NCBI RefSeq assembly: GCF_032854445.1
Contig: NC_088300.1
Location: 55,404,984-55,464,983 of the forward strand
Reading direction: 5' to 3'
Source: Liolophura sinensis
Taxonomy: Eukaryota; Mollusca; Polyplacophora; Chitonida; Chitonidae
Length of the DNA: 60,000 nt
Shown here: piece by piece, positions 50,053 to 60,000 of the stretch
Numbering within the stretch: the stretch's first letter is position 1
How the letters are laid out: every line of letters starts with the position of its first letter
The notes under the pieces: generated by a model
The model's database searches: none
Told to the model about the DNA's origin: nothing
The model's input: the letters and a program-made list of their open reading frames with translations, nothing else
Position numbers and translations under genes: made by a program

Positions 50053-50628
50053 GCCACGCTCAGGCTATCCAACATCACTCAACTTTTGTTGACTCAACAG
50101 GAGTCAACAGCAAGTAGAATGCTGTTGAGGTGAGTTGAGTGTCCCGTCCACACTACAAATCAGATGGGTCAACTTTGTCCAACACTGTTGACGTGAGTTG
50201 AACGGTGTTGGGCTGTGTTTTTTTCGATGAATTTGAGGGAAATTTCCATATTTTCTATCCAGTGCATGAGACACAATGGCGAGCAGCCGGAAGAATCGCG
50301 TCATGGGTTTATTGCCATGGCTGTTCCGCGTAGAAGACGTCTCATCACGAGACCAGTTTCTCTCTTTTGTCGCCATTTTTCCCAGGTCATGTGCTTTACG
50401 AGGGCCACGTTATTTCTACACGTCCGCTGATTGGCTACTTTCACACAACTTCACTCAACTCAACCCCACATTTCCGATTCATCCGTGTTTGATAGTGTTG
50501 AGTGTTGTTGAGCGAAGTTGCGCAAACCGTCCAGACTACTCAACACGTCTCAACTTATTCAGTCAACTTTAAGTTGACTCTTGTTGAGTCAACAAAAGTT
50601 GAAAGATGTTGGATAGTCTGGACAGGGC
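50053..50628. mobile_element. MITE-like element with 56-bp terminal inverted repeats
   Basis: 50053-50108 and the reverse complement of 50573-50628 agree at about 48 of 56 positions by hand. They share CTATCCAACATC and CAACTTTTGTTGACTCAACA. The interior has further TCAAC/GTTGA-rich inverted segments near each end and an unrelated core (50230-50430). The element is about 576 bp and carries no credible transposase, so it is non-autonomous. The ends begin GCC...; I could not define the target-site duplication with confidence. Confidence 0.82.
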
Positions 50629-51621
50629 ATAAGTACAGGTCGACATTAGTAGATTTGCTGAAGATCAAAAACAGCGATGTGTCATAGTTAATTAGCGTGA
50701 TATTTTTGTTTGTTGTGTCATATATACCATCAACTGTAACTTGTTAATTTGCCATATTTGTAAATATGATTTAAGAAAAGATGTATGAGAAAGAAATTGC
50801 AACGTCAGTGTGCATTTGAGTTTTACAACTTAGTTTTCATGTGTCTGCCCCTTGCATTGTCTCGTCTTCTGGATATCTGTTTTGACTTATTCGATTACCC
50901 TAATTAAATCCTAAAGCATTTCGACATTACTTTGACTTTACCACAGGAAAATAGACTGTAAAGACGGTTTAAGCAATAGTGCCTACCTCAGTAGGCCTAT
51001 ATGAGCTTGATCACAAACACGCACAAACGTGCTTGGTCAGTGAGTGCATGTGCGTAGCCGAGTGCCAGTGCTGGTCAAAAACAAGTCAAGATCAAAATCA
51101 CTTTCCAACTGACGTTTAAAATACACACTGTTGTTCTTGGATAACCAGTATGTTTGAAATACTGAGATATTATCCATATGTTATTACACGTGTTCGCAAC
51201 CGGCATGACGAAGTCACCTCCCGCATATCCTTGGCGTGCGACAACAACAACAGTAGTCCGTTATGAATGACACAAACGCCCTGAAAATAAAACATGAAAT
51301 AAATTCTCTGTCTTCATCTACAGCGCCCAACTTCAAGTTCTCTAGCTTGGAAATCGCCTTCTGAATGTTTTTGGAAAAACGTTTTCACAATTCTTTTTGA
51401 AACGACCCGCAGATGTAAACTTTTCCTAGATATTTGGCTCGCTGCACGTGACGTTGCTTAATAACGATAGAACTTTGATCTCTAATTTCACTGGCCCAAG
51501 AGTCTCATTCATAAAATGTTTATTCTGAAGCCTGCGGCATTCCTTACTTCAAAACGATCGACTAACATTTCTCACAATTTGGAATGAAAGTAAAACATTA
51601 GATAACACTTTTTTATTAAAT
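50629..51621. other. No feature seen
   Basis: Unique AT-rich sequence. Confidence 0.45.
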
Positions 51622-51730
51622 GATAAGGATTGACTGTATTATTTTTTAGGTTTATTGAAGTTTAGCGATTTTTTCGTTTATACCCCAGTAAACCTAAAAA
51701 ATACATGTAATACAGTCAACCCTTAATTAT
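51622..51730. repeat. Hairpin-forming inverted repeat, about 105 bp
   Basis: GATTGACTGTATTATTTTTT, AGGTTTA on the left pairs with TAAACCTAAAAAATACATGT, AATACAGTCAAC on the right, with a loop of about 35 bp. There is one 4-nt insertion in the right arm. The outer sequences (AAGGATT / AACCCTTAAT) may also pair loosely. It could be a very short MITE. Confidence 0.75.
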
Positions 51731-53864
51731 AAAATACCAGTCAACTGTTTCTGTTGTTTGTCAGTGGCGGTCCCCTGTGAGCACTGCTGTTAAGGAGATC
51801 GTGAGGCCGGGATACGTGAATTCCCCCTTACCCGCAACTAACTCGGGAAATCCTTTCGCTCAAATAGCATGCCCATCTTAGCCACAACCCCGGGCGATTT
51901 TCATTGGTACAGCAGCGTCCAATTGTGTGTCTGCGACCCCTCGTTATGCCATCAACCTGCAATGCGCTGACCCTTCTGCTCAAAATAATGCACGTAGTCA
52001 TGCCAGGATTCTTGTCCGCACAGATGTAGCCTATAGCGTCAGCTGACAATGATGCAAACTTTTTATTCAGTCGGGTCTGATGAAGACAGTGGTTCAAAAA
52101 CAATAGTTTTCCTTTGCGATACGATTAAAATCGCCGATGTTTTAAAGTAAAGGCAACAATCATGTCAGATTTTTGGCCCCTACAAAAGAGACGTTTAATA
52201 TACAATGCAGCACTTGACTTACTTTAGCTTGTTCATGTCAAGATATCCTAAACGAGCGAACTTCTACTCGAAATATTTACGGAGAAATTGACTGGCCTAC
52301 ATTAGCCCATACCCACCGATATACATAAACCTTGTCCTTGTAAGATTAAAATGTATCAGTATTTCCCAGTAAACCATAATTTTCAGATTGAAGCGGACAT
52401 CCTTCCAGAGGAGACCTGAATATAACAGGGAACTACCGTGGATTACTGCATAATTCAGAGAAACGTACTGTATCGGTTAAAAACATCTACCTTCTTCTTG
52501 CCCATATTCCACATGAGTGAAGAAGCAAATTTATGCATTAAAAGGATAGAAAAGAAATGGACACAATACATTTAACATCGTTATACACAATACTGTCATA
52601 TTTAGAATTGTGATGACGATGTAACAGATATAAACGTCAGCATGCATTGTGACAAGTCCTACTGAATTTAATTACTCTTATTAAAATATATTTTCGGTAG
52701 GAGGTGCAAACGCAACCAGTTTCAATACAGGTTGTATTTGCAACCCCTTTTTAAATCATTATTTCATTACAGGTGGAGGGTCACAATGAAATATATATTT
52801 GGATATTTGAACCTTTGCAGAAGCTGAATACTTATGTCATATTTTGTGACACTCAATATTTTAGACCGCTATGCTGCCATCGTCAAATAGAGAACACAAA
52901 GCATGACATAATTCAAATATTCGAACAGTTCTAACTTAATTCTACGCCTGTTCTGGTCTGTGGTTGTACTTCGCTGTTTCATAAGTAGATACATCTACAA
53001 GTAATGCTAGGATTTATTCTCTTATGTTTTAGTAAGTTTAACTGTCAAGCTAAGTAAGGTTAGCTTTATTTGCACCGCTTCAATAAAGGCAGGAGTCGTA
53101 GCCCCCTCCATTGGGTTATCGTTGGTTCTCTGTGAGGGTGCGGTCGCGTGTTCAAATTGAGCTATCGCAACATGCGCCGCGGCTCTGTCAGGAAATTTGT
53201 TGACTGCACCTTGAGTATGGGGCAGTGGCGCTCTCCAGGCACTCCATTCACTTAACTTTGCGCTGCTCGCTTTAATAACTTTAAAGCCGTCAAAAAGAAA
53301 AGAACTTTTCTGAATCGCCCTCATTTTATGTCTATTATTTACACATATGTTTACTGCGTATTCATTGTTCGGTGTTCTGGGTCCCATCCTATTTGGAGAT
53401 AGTCACGTGAAGCGAAGATTGCGAAACTCCTGACAGGCTTGGAAAAATGCCGACACAAAGTAGGTTGTGAAACTAGAACGGGGATTTCATCACCCTGGCC
53501 TTACAGCTTGTCTGTTGTGGAATATTCGGGCCAAGCAGTTAAGTTAGAAGAATTGGAGCATCCGTGAGACAGCATTGTACTGCACTTCTGTAGTAAGGGT
53601 GGTACGTGGATGGCGGTTTATATATCAATGCGGGTGTAAGACGTGACGCAATATAGACTGTAGCGTGCAATGCGCTGCATAGGAAAATTGCGTCAAGGCC
53701 ATATTGAATAATATCGGTGTACATACAATGCCGTTCGGTCGATGGACTGTAAGAAGTTAAATAATTTCACAATATAATTTACCTAGATACGGTATACAAT
53801 TCTTTCAATTTTGCTTTTTGTTGAATATTTTTGTTGAAAATACTGAATATTTAGTTATATTCGA
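51731..53864. other. No supported gene
   Basis: A 121-codon minus-strand frame at 53022-53387 is of the length expected by chance in this window and has no recognisable motif. Otherwise unique. Confidence 0.4.
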
Positions 53865-53968
53865 ATTCCACTTGTTCGATGGCGGTAATTTTTACGGGGG
53901 AAAAAGTCGCCGGAGTGAACCAACGACCTTTGGCATGTTTACTGATGAATTTTCCCTGGCGTATATTC
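53865..53968 (-). mobile_element. Old SINE fragment of the diverged subfamily, minus strand
   Basis: GATGGCGGTAATTTTTACGG, AGTCGCCGGAGTGAACC, ACGACCTTTGGCATGTTTAC and GATGAATTTTCCC match the inner region of the fragment at 17070-17205 (ACCGGAGTACC, CCTTGGTAAGTTACTGAC, TTTCCC). Confidence 0.5.
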
Positions 53969-54287
53969 CACCAGTCTATATAAGACCTATGAAAGCAGGT
54001 CAAAGGACGAGAAAGGAGAGTTATTAGGAGTTTTGGATGCTTTCGCTGTGTGTTACTTTAGCAGGCCTTTTGTGCTGAATTTGTTTCAGTCTGAACTTGT
54101 ATATTTAATTTGTGCTCTTGTGTACACAGTGCTTATTAGTACACGGACCCTGTCTGTGGAATTTTGTGTATATTTCGTCATACACTCAGTTATACTGTGG
54201 ATTTCCCCTCTTATTTATGCATTTATCCCTGTGTAGTTTTCAGCATTGTGGAGTATATGCGCCCTTTGGACTTAACACTGTTGTACA

Positions 54288-54390
54288 TATAAGTACTTTA
54301 GTATTTGTATACATATTGCTATCCTTTCTTGTTAAACTTAAGTACTTTAGTATTTGTATAAGTCTTGTTATCTGTTCTTGTTAAACCTAA
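54288..54390. repeat. 49-bp direct duplication
   Basis: AAGTACTTTAGTATTTGTAT at 54291 recurs at 54340, each followed by a TCTTGTTAAAC sequence. Confidence 0.85.
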
Positions 54391-54502
54391 TAAATTGTTG
54401 AAAAATAAAATCTGCTGGTTTTGATTACTTTTTTGTGCGGCGAAACTGTCGTGTATTTCGAACAAGCCATCTCTTTATAATACAGACAGTTTGGGTCGTA
54501 AC

Positions 54503-54522
54503 TAAATATATATATATATATA

Positions 54523-54589
<67 letters not shown>

Positions 54590-54592
54590 TTC
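54503..54592. repeat. TA microsatellite
   Basis: An almost uninterrupted TATATA run with one C and one AA interruption. Confidence 0.98.
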
Positions 54593-54756
54593 ACAACAGA
54601 TGTGAAGAAAGTGTACATTGTGTGAACTATGCTATAATGTAAAATTCGTCCATACCATGGCATACATTGTGAGAAAACTCGTCTTCTGTGCATATAAAGG
54701 AAAAGCGACGACAGACATTGCGCTGTTAAACTGCCCCCAGTGGGTGTGCATATTAT

Positions 54757-55335
54757 ATACTGCAGCTAGCACATCGTGCATAATATAGCTGATTGATGGA
54801 AATTGTGGAATGACCGCATACTGCAGCTAGCACATCGTGCATAATATCACTGATTGATATAAATTGTGGAATGACCGCATACTACAGCTAGCACATCGTG
54901 CATAATATCACTGATTGATGGAAATTGTGGAATGACCGCATACTGCAGCTAGCACATCGTGCATAATATAGCTGATTGATGGAAATTGTGGAATGACCGC
55001 ATACTGCAGCTAGCACATCGTGCATAATATCACTGATTGATGGAAATTGTGGAATGATCGCATACTGCAGCTAGCACATCGTGCATAATATCACTGATTG
55101 ATGGAAATTGTGGAATGACCGCATACTGCAGCTAGCACATCGTGCATAATATCACTGATTGATGGAAATTGTGGAATGACCGCATACTGCAGCTAGCACA
55201 TCGTGCATAATATCACTGATTGATGGAAATTGTGGAATGACCGCATACTGCAGCTAGCACATCGTGCATAATATCACTGATTGATGGAAATTGGGCATGG
55301 AATTGCATACTGCAACCAGTACACCATGCATAACA
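54757..55335. repeat. 61-bp tandem repeat
   Basis: About nine copies of CTGCAGCTAGCACATCGTGC, ATAATATCACTGATTGATGG, AAATTGTGGAATGACCGCAT, A. Copies start at 54761 and 54822. They are nearly identical except the last (from about 55295), which is diverged. The variant ATATAGCTGATTG appears in copies one and four, hinting at a three-unit block duplication. Confidence 0.96.
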
Positions 55336-55464
55336 GCTGGTCGATACATGTCAGCAACCTGCTGACCATTGAACCTAACATTCGCTGCAGACTACTTTTC
55401 TTCCATCAATGCAATATCTATAGTCTTTATACAGGTGAAAAAGTTCGTCAGTAATGCGCAAAAT

Positions 55465-55563
55465 TTCGGTTGTTTACCCCGGCTACTCCGGTTTCCTCTC
55501 ACCCACATCAACACTGACCGCAGTCGTAGGGGGAAATTCTTCAGTGTGGCGTAAATTAAAACT
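55465..55563 (+). mobile_element. Old SINE 3' fragment, plus strand
   Basis: GGTTGTTTACCCCGGCTACT, CCGGTTTCCTCTCACCCAC, CTGACCGCAGTCGTA and TTCTTCAGTGTGGCGTAAA correspond to the conserved 3' domain, with many substitutions. Confidence 0.65.
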
Positions 55564-58500
55564 ACAAGTAGTTAAATAATATGTGTAGGCCCTATCTTCA
55601 GATATTTTATCTGTGAGGGATTCATATTCATTTCAAATACATTTTTCATGCCAGGGTATGGACACAACATAATTAATGTACCAAATTACAGTGGTTATAC
55701 ACTGCAACTGTTGCCTTTTTTATTTGCATCTATGATTCTCCTGAAATAGGTTTTAGTTCGTGCAACCAGCTTTTAAAGAATTAAAATTCTTTACTAGTGA
55801 CAAGGCGAGTTAAGAGTTACTTCATTCTTCGTCAGTACCAAATGTGTATTCCCAGGACCGAACTCCAGCAAGCTGATCGTGCAGGCGTTTTCTCAGTTAT
55901 AACATCAAACATACAACTTATACAGGCGAACGTAACATGTGCTTGCGTGTGATGGCCTGGCATAATGAATGGTGTTCTCAGGCTTTCTCTTCACAGCATG
56001 CATGTATATAACTTAAAGGTGCAGTTGATACAGCTTTTATAGTAGGCCTAAGCGATATACATGCCAAGGGAAAGTTCGATCAGCGGTTATCTTTGTGTTT
56101 TGCATGTGCACTATCAAAAGAACCCTTAACATATATTTAGATCTTCTTACTATAGCTCTTACATATCATACCTTTCTTATAAGGGCTTTAAATAAAACAA
56201 AAGCTTTTAAAAACATCAATGTAGTTTTACGTAAAAAGCTCGCATGCAATACTTTGTGATACGCATCTTTAAATACAAGCCTCAATACTTCATTCATTAA
56301 TATCATAAATAGTTATTATTCTCGCGCAATTTTTTTGTACAAATGTAAAAAAAAAATAAAAAAAATATAGTAATTAAATTTTATTAATTGTATATCGTCA
56401 TATATAAACACATATAACTTGGAACAAGACATTGCAAAGTTTAATACAACCCAAGAGTCGAGTGTAAAAGTATACCATCAAGATGGCTACACATACAACA
56501 AAAACATAGTACTTTATACTGATATCTGTTAATTATAGTGATGAAAATAAAATAGACCTCAGTAGAACTACATATGTATAACAACTGTTGCACATCGACA
56601 CTCTCGATGTAAACAATACCTCAGAAACAAAATATTTAACTTTTGCCCTTAGGTATGAATATGTCTTTTAAATGAAGGAAAACAGGGAAATAATAATTAA
56701 ATTAATGAAATATATATCATAATGTTGCCGCATATCCCTTTAGATGCATTCGATTTTAGCGAATTGTTGCATTTTACACAAGGATCTACATGTATAATCC
56801 TAGCAAGTTATAACAAGCCAATGTTTAAAGTATAGACTGCATATAGATAGCACTGTGTACACTCCTAACCCCGATTCTGACTTCGTATAAATGTTCCCCT
56901 CTAATATGAGAATGTCACAAATGTATACTCAAATGTATAAATGCGCTCATATATCTGAGGGTTTAGCCATGCACGTAAAGTGATGTGGTACATCTTTGTT
57001 CAAATATGCTAATGTATACACTTCATGAATTTCTTAATCGTCTTCTTGTAAGAAATGGAAAGAGTTAAGATGGGGAGGTCACGTGTGTCACCGCCCAAAA
57101 CTATTTACATATCACTCTAATTGACATGCGAAGGAAATAAATTACAAAAGCAAGGCGTCGAAACAAGTCACAGGCTGAGATACCGAAGCTTGAACATTAC
57201 ACTGCATCGCGCATGTCATCTTAAGCATCAAGTGCCACTATTTATTAAATAGCACAAAATCGGTTTGGCTCATCCAACTTACCCACTTCTGACGACATGC
57301 GCACAAAAGTTATCTATCCATCACATCACAGGCTCAATACATAGCATGACGCTTTCTAATGACGTATGTTGTTGAATGACGTCAGCGTGTCACTCACACC
57401 TGTGCTGATGAGCTCGAGGAGATATAAATGATAGAGTTCGATGTAAACTTCAGATTAACTTTACTTAAGTCCAAATAGCCGGAAGCAATAATACTGATAA
57501 TGAGGAGCCCCTGGAATGTGGTTACATATAACCTTCGGCGGCATGGGTGTATATATCTACTCCTGTGACGTTATATATGGCGTGACGGAAAATGCGTGTG
57601 TGACGGCGTGAAGTTGCGTGACGATAAAGATGGGTTTGCCACTAGACATGCTGGCTTGCGCGACATTATAGACGTGCAATATATTGCATTATGATTTCGA
57701 CGGGCCTGGTGCTAAAAAAGTGTGTTGTATATACGGTGTATATTACGTGAATATTTATAGATTATTAGATGATTAGATGTGTTCTTGGCTGTAAGGCCTA
57801 ATCAGTACAGCTAATTCTTTTTACGTTATGTATTTCTATTTGTGTACAGCCTTAACGCGTCGAATTAAGTACAAATATACACCAATAAGCATACAATGAC
57901 CTTCACAGGTTTAGCAACTTGTGTACATAGGTTTTTGCATTTGCGCTGGACCGTCATGAACAATGAAACCAACATTACTTTTTTGGATGGCATTCAGAAG
58001 TAAAGCACATGTGAACAATAAAAACTTTTAAAAAAGCTGATACAACATGTACGTTTAGTGGTTTGACCTGATAAGAATAAAGCTAGTTATGCAATCTATG
58101 AAAATCTTGTCTTATAATTGTTTACATCTGCGTGTCGAGATTGAAACTCGCATACCAGTCGTCACACACGTCGGACGCTCGGGGTCAGTGTTCTCAAGAC
58201 CAGTTTCCAAAACAACGATCAACACAAACCATAAAACTATAACTAAGAATTATGTATTAAGTAAGGCGTTAGGTCGCCGATGCTGTTTCCTTCGTATATA
58301 AATGTGTATATCTCTGTTGCACTTTGGTTCCATCTGTTCATTGGATGTGTTCATTGTTTTTTCTTTGCTGGAATTTTACTACATATATATAGCCTGCATA
58401 TGTTTTCTCGACATTTTATTTTTTTTTAATTTAATTACTTAGCTTTGGTGATATTCACTTATATATCTGTATTACGGGCAAATATGACTTTTAAATCAAA

Positions 58501-60000
58501 GTTATAGTACAGGTCTAAAAACACTCTTGATTCTTTATGTATATCATATAGAGAGAATACTGATAGTGGCGTATAAGATTTCCATAAGGTTTTCCCGAAC
58601 ATCGGATTTTAAAGCGATTAGCTCTTGTGTGAACATTCAGACTTTTTATTCCGAGGTATACATAGCAAGTGATTTCCAATGTGACAGCTCTTTTCTCTCT
58701 CTCTGCTGTACAATATAGGAGCTCTTTGTACTCATCAGTCGGTTGAAGTGATCCCTGAGTTAAGTGCAACATGCTGAAGCCTGTCATGAAACGTCTCGTC
58801 AAGAAAAACTAAAATAACTTAACAAACCTTATATCTGTTTTATTATAGATAGCTTACCAAACAATGGTCAACTTCGAGCGATTTAAAGCACATGCATGGT
58901 CAAACTCGCCAAACTTACCAAAAACGCGGGGGTGTCTGGAACCGGCAAATCACCTGAAAAATAAGCAGCGTAAGACTCCTAATAAGACTCCTTGCTATAG
59001 GTAAGAAAAATTACTGATGAAACGGATGCATATTTATGTATACCCGTATACCATAGGATTTTACTGTTATATTGATGTAATATCCTATAATAAAGCTGAT
59101 ATAGAGGTTTTCTTTATATATATGCTTAAAACGCACATTTTAAAATGAAAACATATTCCAAGTGTTAAAATAATATAACATATTAAATGCTGTAAAGTTT
59201 TAGTGTCAACAGCTGAAATGTTACGCGACGTAAAATAATGAACGATTATGGTTTCACGGGTTAACGCCAAATTGTAACATAACGTTAGATTACAAGATTT
59301 CATAACATTTATAATGTGGAACACAAGATCTAAATGTGCTAATTTGGCATAATAAAATTTGAGAATATAACATTTTCTAAGCATATTGTAAAGTGTTGAA
59401 TCCCTTAGACTCTAGAAAGTGTTATCATAATAAAACTAAATGCTTTCCCTTTTTCACTAGTGCCAAAATGTTCTATTTAAAATTTACATTTTTAAATTAA
59501 GTAGGCCTGTTTTGTAGAGTTCGTTTTATTATCTAGAAAACAGGTGTATATTTTTAGTACCGGTACTAATAAATTCACGTTGACAAGAAGACTTTAGCTC
59601 CTCTGGGCCATCAAGTGCATGCATTTATTCAGTGGGTATAAAGACTACACTATTCCAGTGGAAAATACCACTTGCAAACTGGATTTTCACCTATACATTT
59701 TGCTGCTATTAAACATCACAAATATACATAAGACTAATAATATTTTATGAAGAGAAAATTTATCTTACGCTTTAAGTCGTCATCAGTTTCAGATAAACCC
59801 AGTTCGCGTCCTTGTTTCTCTGGTCGATCTATTGTCGCGTGAAAGAATTTCCAAAAGATTCGTACATAAGTTAATTAATTTATGTAAAGCTAAAAGGGTA
59901 AAAGCCATCATACTTTTGAAAAAACAAATGTCTTTTTCAGCTTCATTTGTCGTAAAATGCGTATTCGTTTGAGTTTTTATTGCTTGAGACTAATAGACAT
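55564..60000. other. Unique AT-rich sequence, no supported gene
   Basis: No arrays or SINEs. An A-rich stretch lies at 56347-56366. Open frames are short and random-looking. A promoter-like block is listed separately at 57377. Confidence 0.4.
57377..57428 (+). promoter_or_regulatory. CRE-like site with TATA-like box
   Basis: A perfect TGACGTCA lies at 57377-57384, preceded by a TGACGTA at about 57360, and TATAAA lies at 57423-57428. The spacing would suit a cAMP-responsive promoter. An ETS-like CCGGAAGC follows near 57479. There is no linked coding exon, so the function is speculative. Confidence 0.2.

Noticed and set aside
50276-50572. 98-codon open frame inside the MITE-like element
   Set aside because: It runs into the inverted repeat and resembles no transposase; the element is too small to be autonomous.
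53022-53387. 121-codon minus-strand open frame
   Set aside because: Similar lengths occur by chance elsewhere in the window, and there is no domain, promoter or splice support. A weak tRNA B-box-like GTGTTCAAATTG on the plus strand was also not enough for a tRNA or SINE call.
1-60000. CRISPR array
   Set aside because: The tandem arrays have no repeat-spacer alternation and the sequence is eukaryotic in character.

Overview
The window looks like intergenic or intronic DNA from an animal genome, most likely a mollusc or another lophotrochozoan. It is AT-rich and has no long open frames. It carries at least eleven copies or fragments of a tRNA-derived SINE with a TAAATAAA tail, which I remember as widespread in molluscs. 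Coding signal comes only as short stretches between GT..AG splice sites. The taxon is an inference from repeat content, and no gene family could be named with certainty.

Layout. Positions 1-8100 form one composite unit. About 2.4 kb of 53-bp tandem repeats lie on the left and run off the window edge. A small spliced gene (about 2356-6403, + strand) follows. About 1.1 kb of the same 53-bp repeat then lies in inverted orientation at 7028-8097. Inverted arrays around a gene are the architecture of a foldback-type DNA transposon. The gene has two degenerate PHD-like zinc-finger segments and a 3' half of four in-phase exons ending in a stop at 6401-6403. The SINE at 3607-3841 and a second interspersed repeat at 3857-4140 sit in one of its introns. 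This is the best candidate for something undescribed.

Positions 9250-10800 hold two adjacent minisatellites with 35-bp and 17-bp units. Positions 12500-14200 hold a cluster of four SINEs, two with clear target-site duplications. Positions 15670-16310 and 17705-17990 hold 44-bp and 88-bp arrays, and 21480-22140 holds two more. From 22141 to 28400 I see mostly unique AT-rich sequence. Two copies of a segmental duplication lie at 28408-29044 and 31219-31906; the second has a SINE where the first shows the empty site. Between them is a 45-bp array. A 90-bp array lies at 34525-34935 and a possible terminal coding exon at 35935-36114.

Positions 36230-45650 are largely unique, with a promoter-like block and candidate 5' non-coding exon at 44377-44539. 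A 67-bp array (45660-46510), a 65-bp array (49480-50035), a MITE-like element with terminal inverted repeats of about 56 bp (50053-50628), a 105-bp hairpin (51622-51730), a TA microsatellite, a 61-bp array (54757-55335) and old SINE fragments fill the right part. The last 4.4 kb is unique AT-rich DNA with a CRE-plus-TATA block near 57377.

I found no tRNA, rRNA, CRISPR array or prokaryotic gene. All coordinates and phases were worked out by eye, without alignment software.
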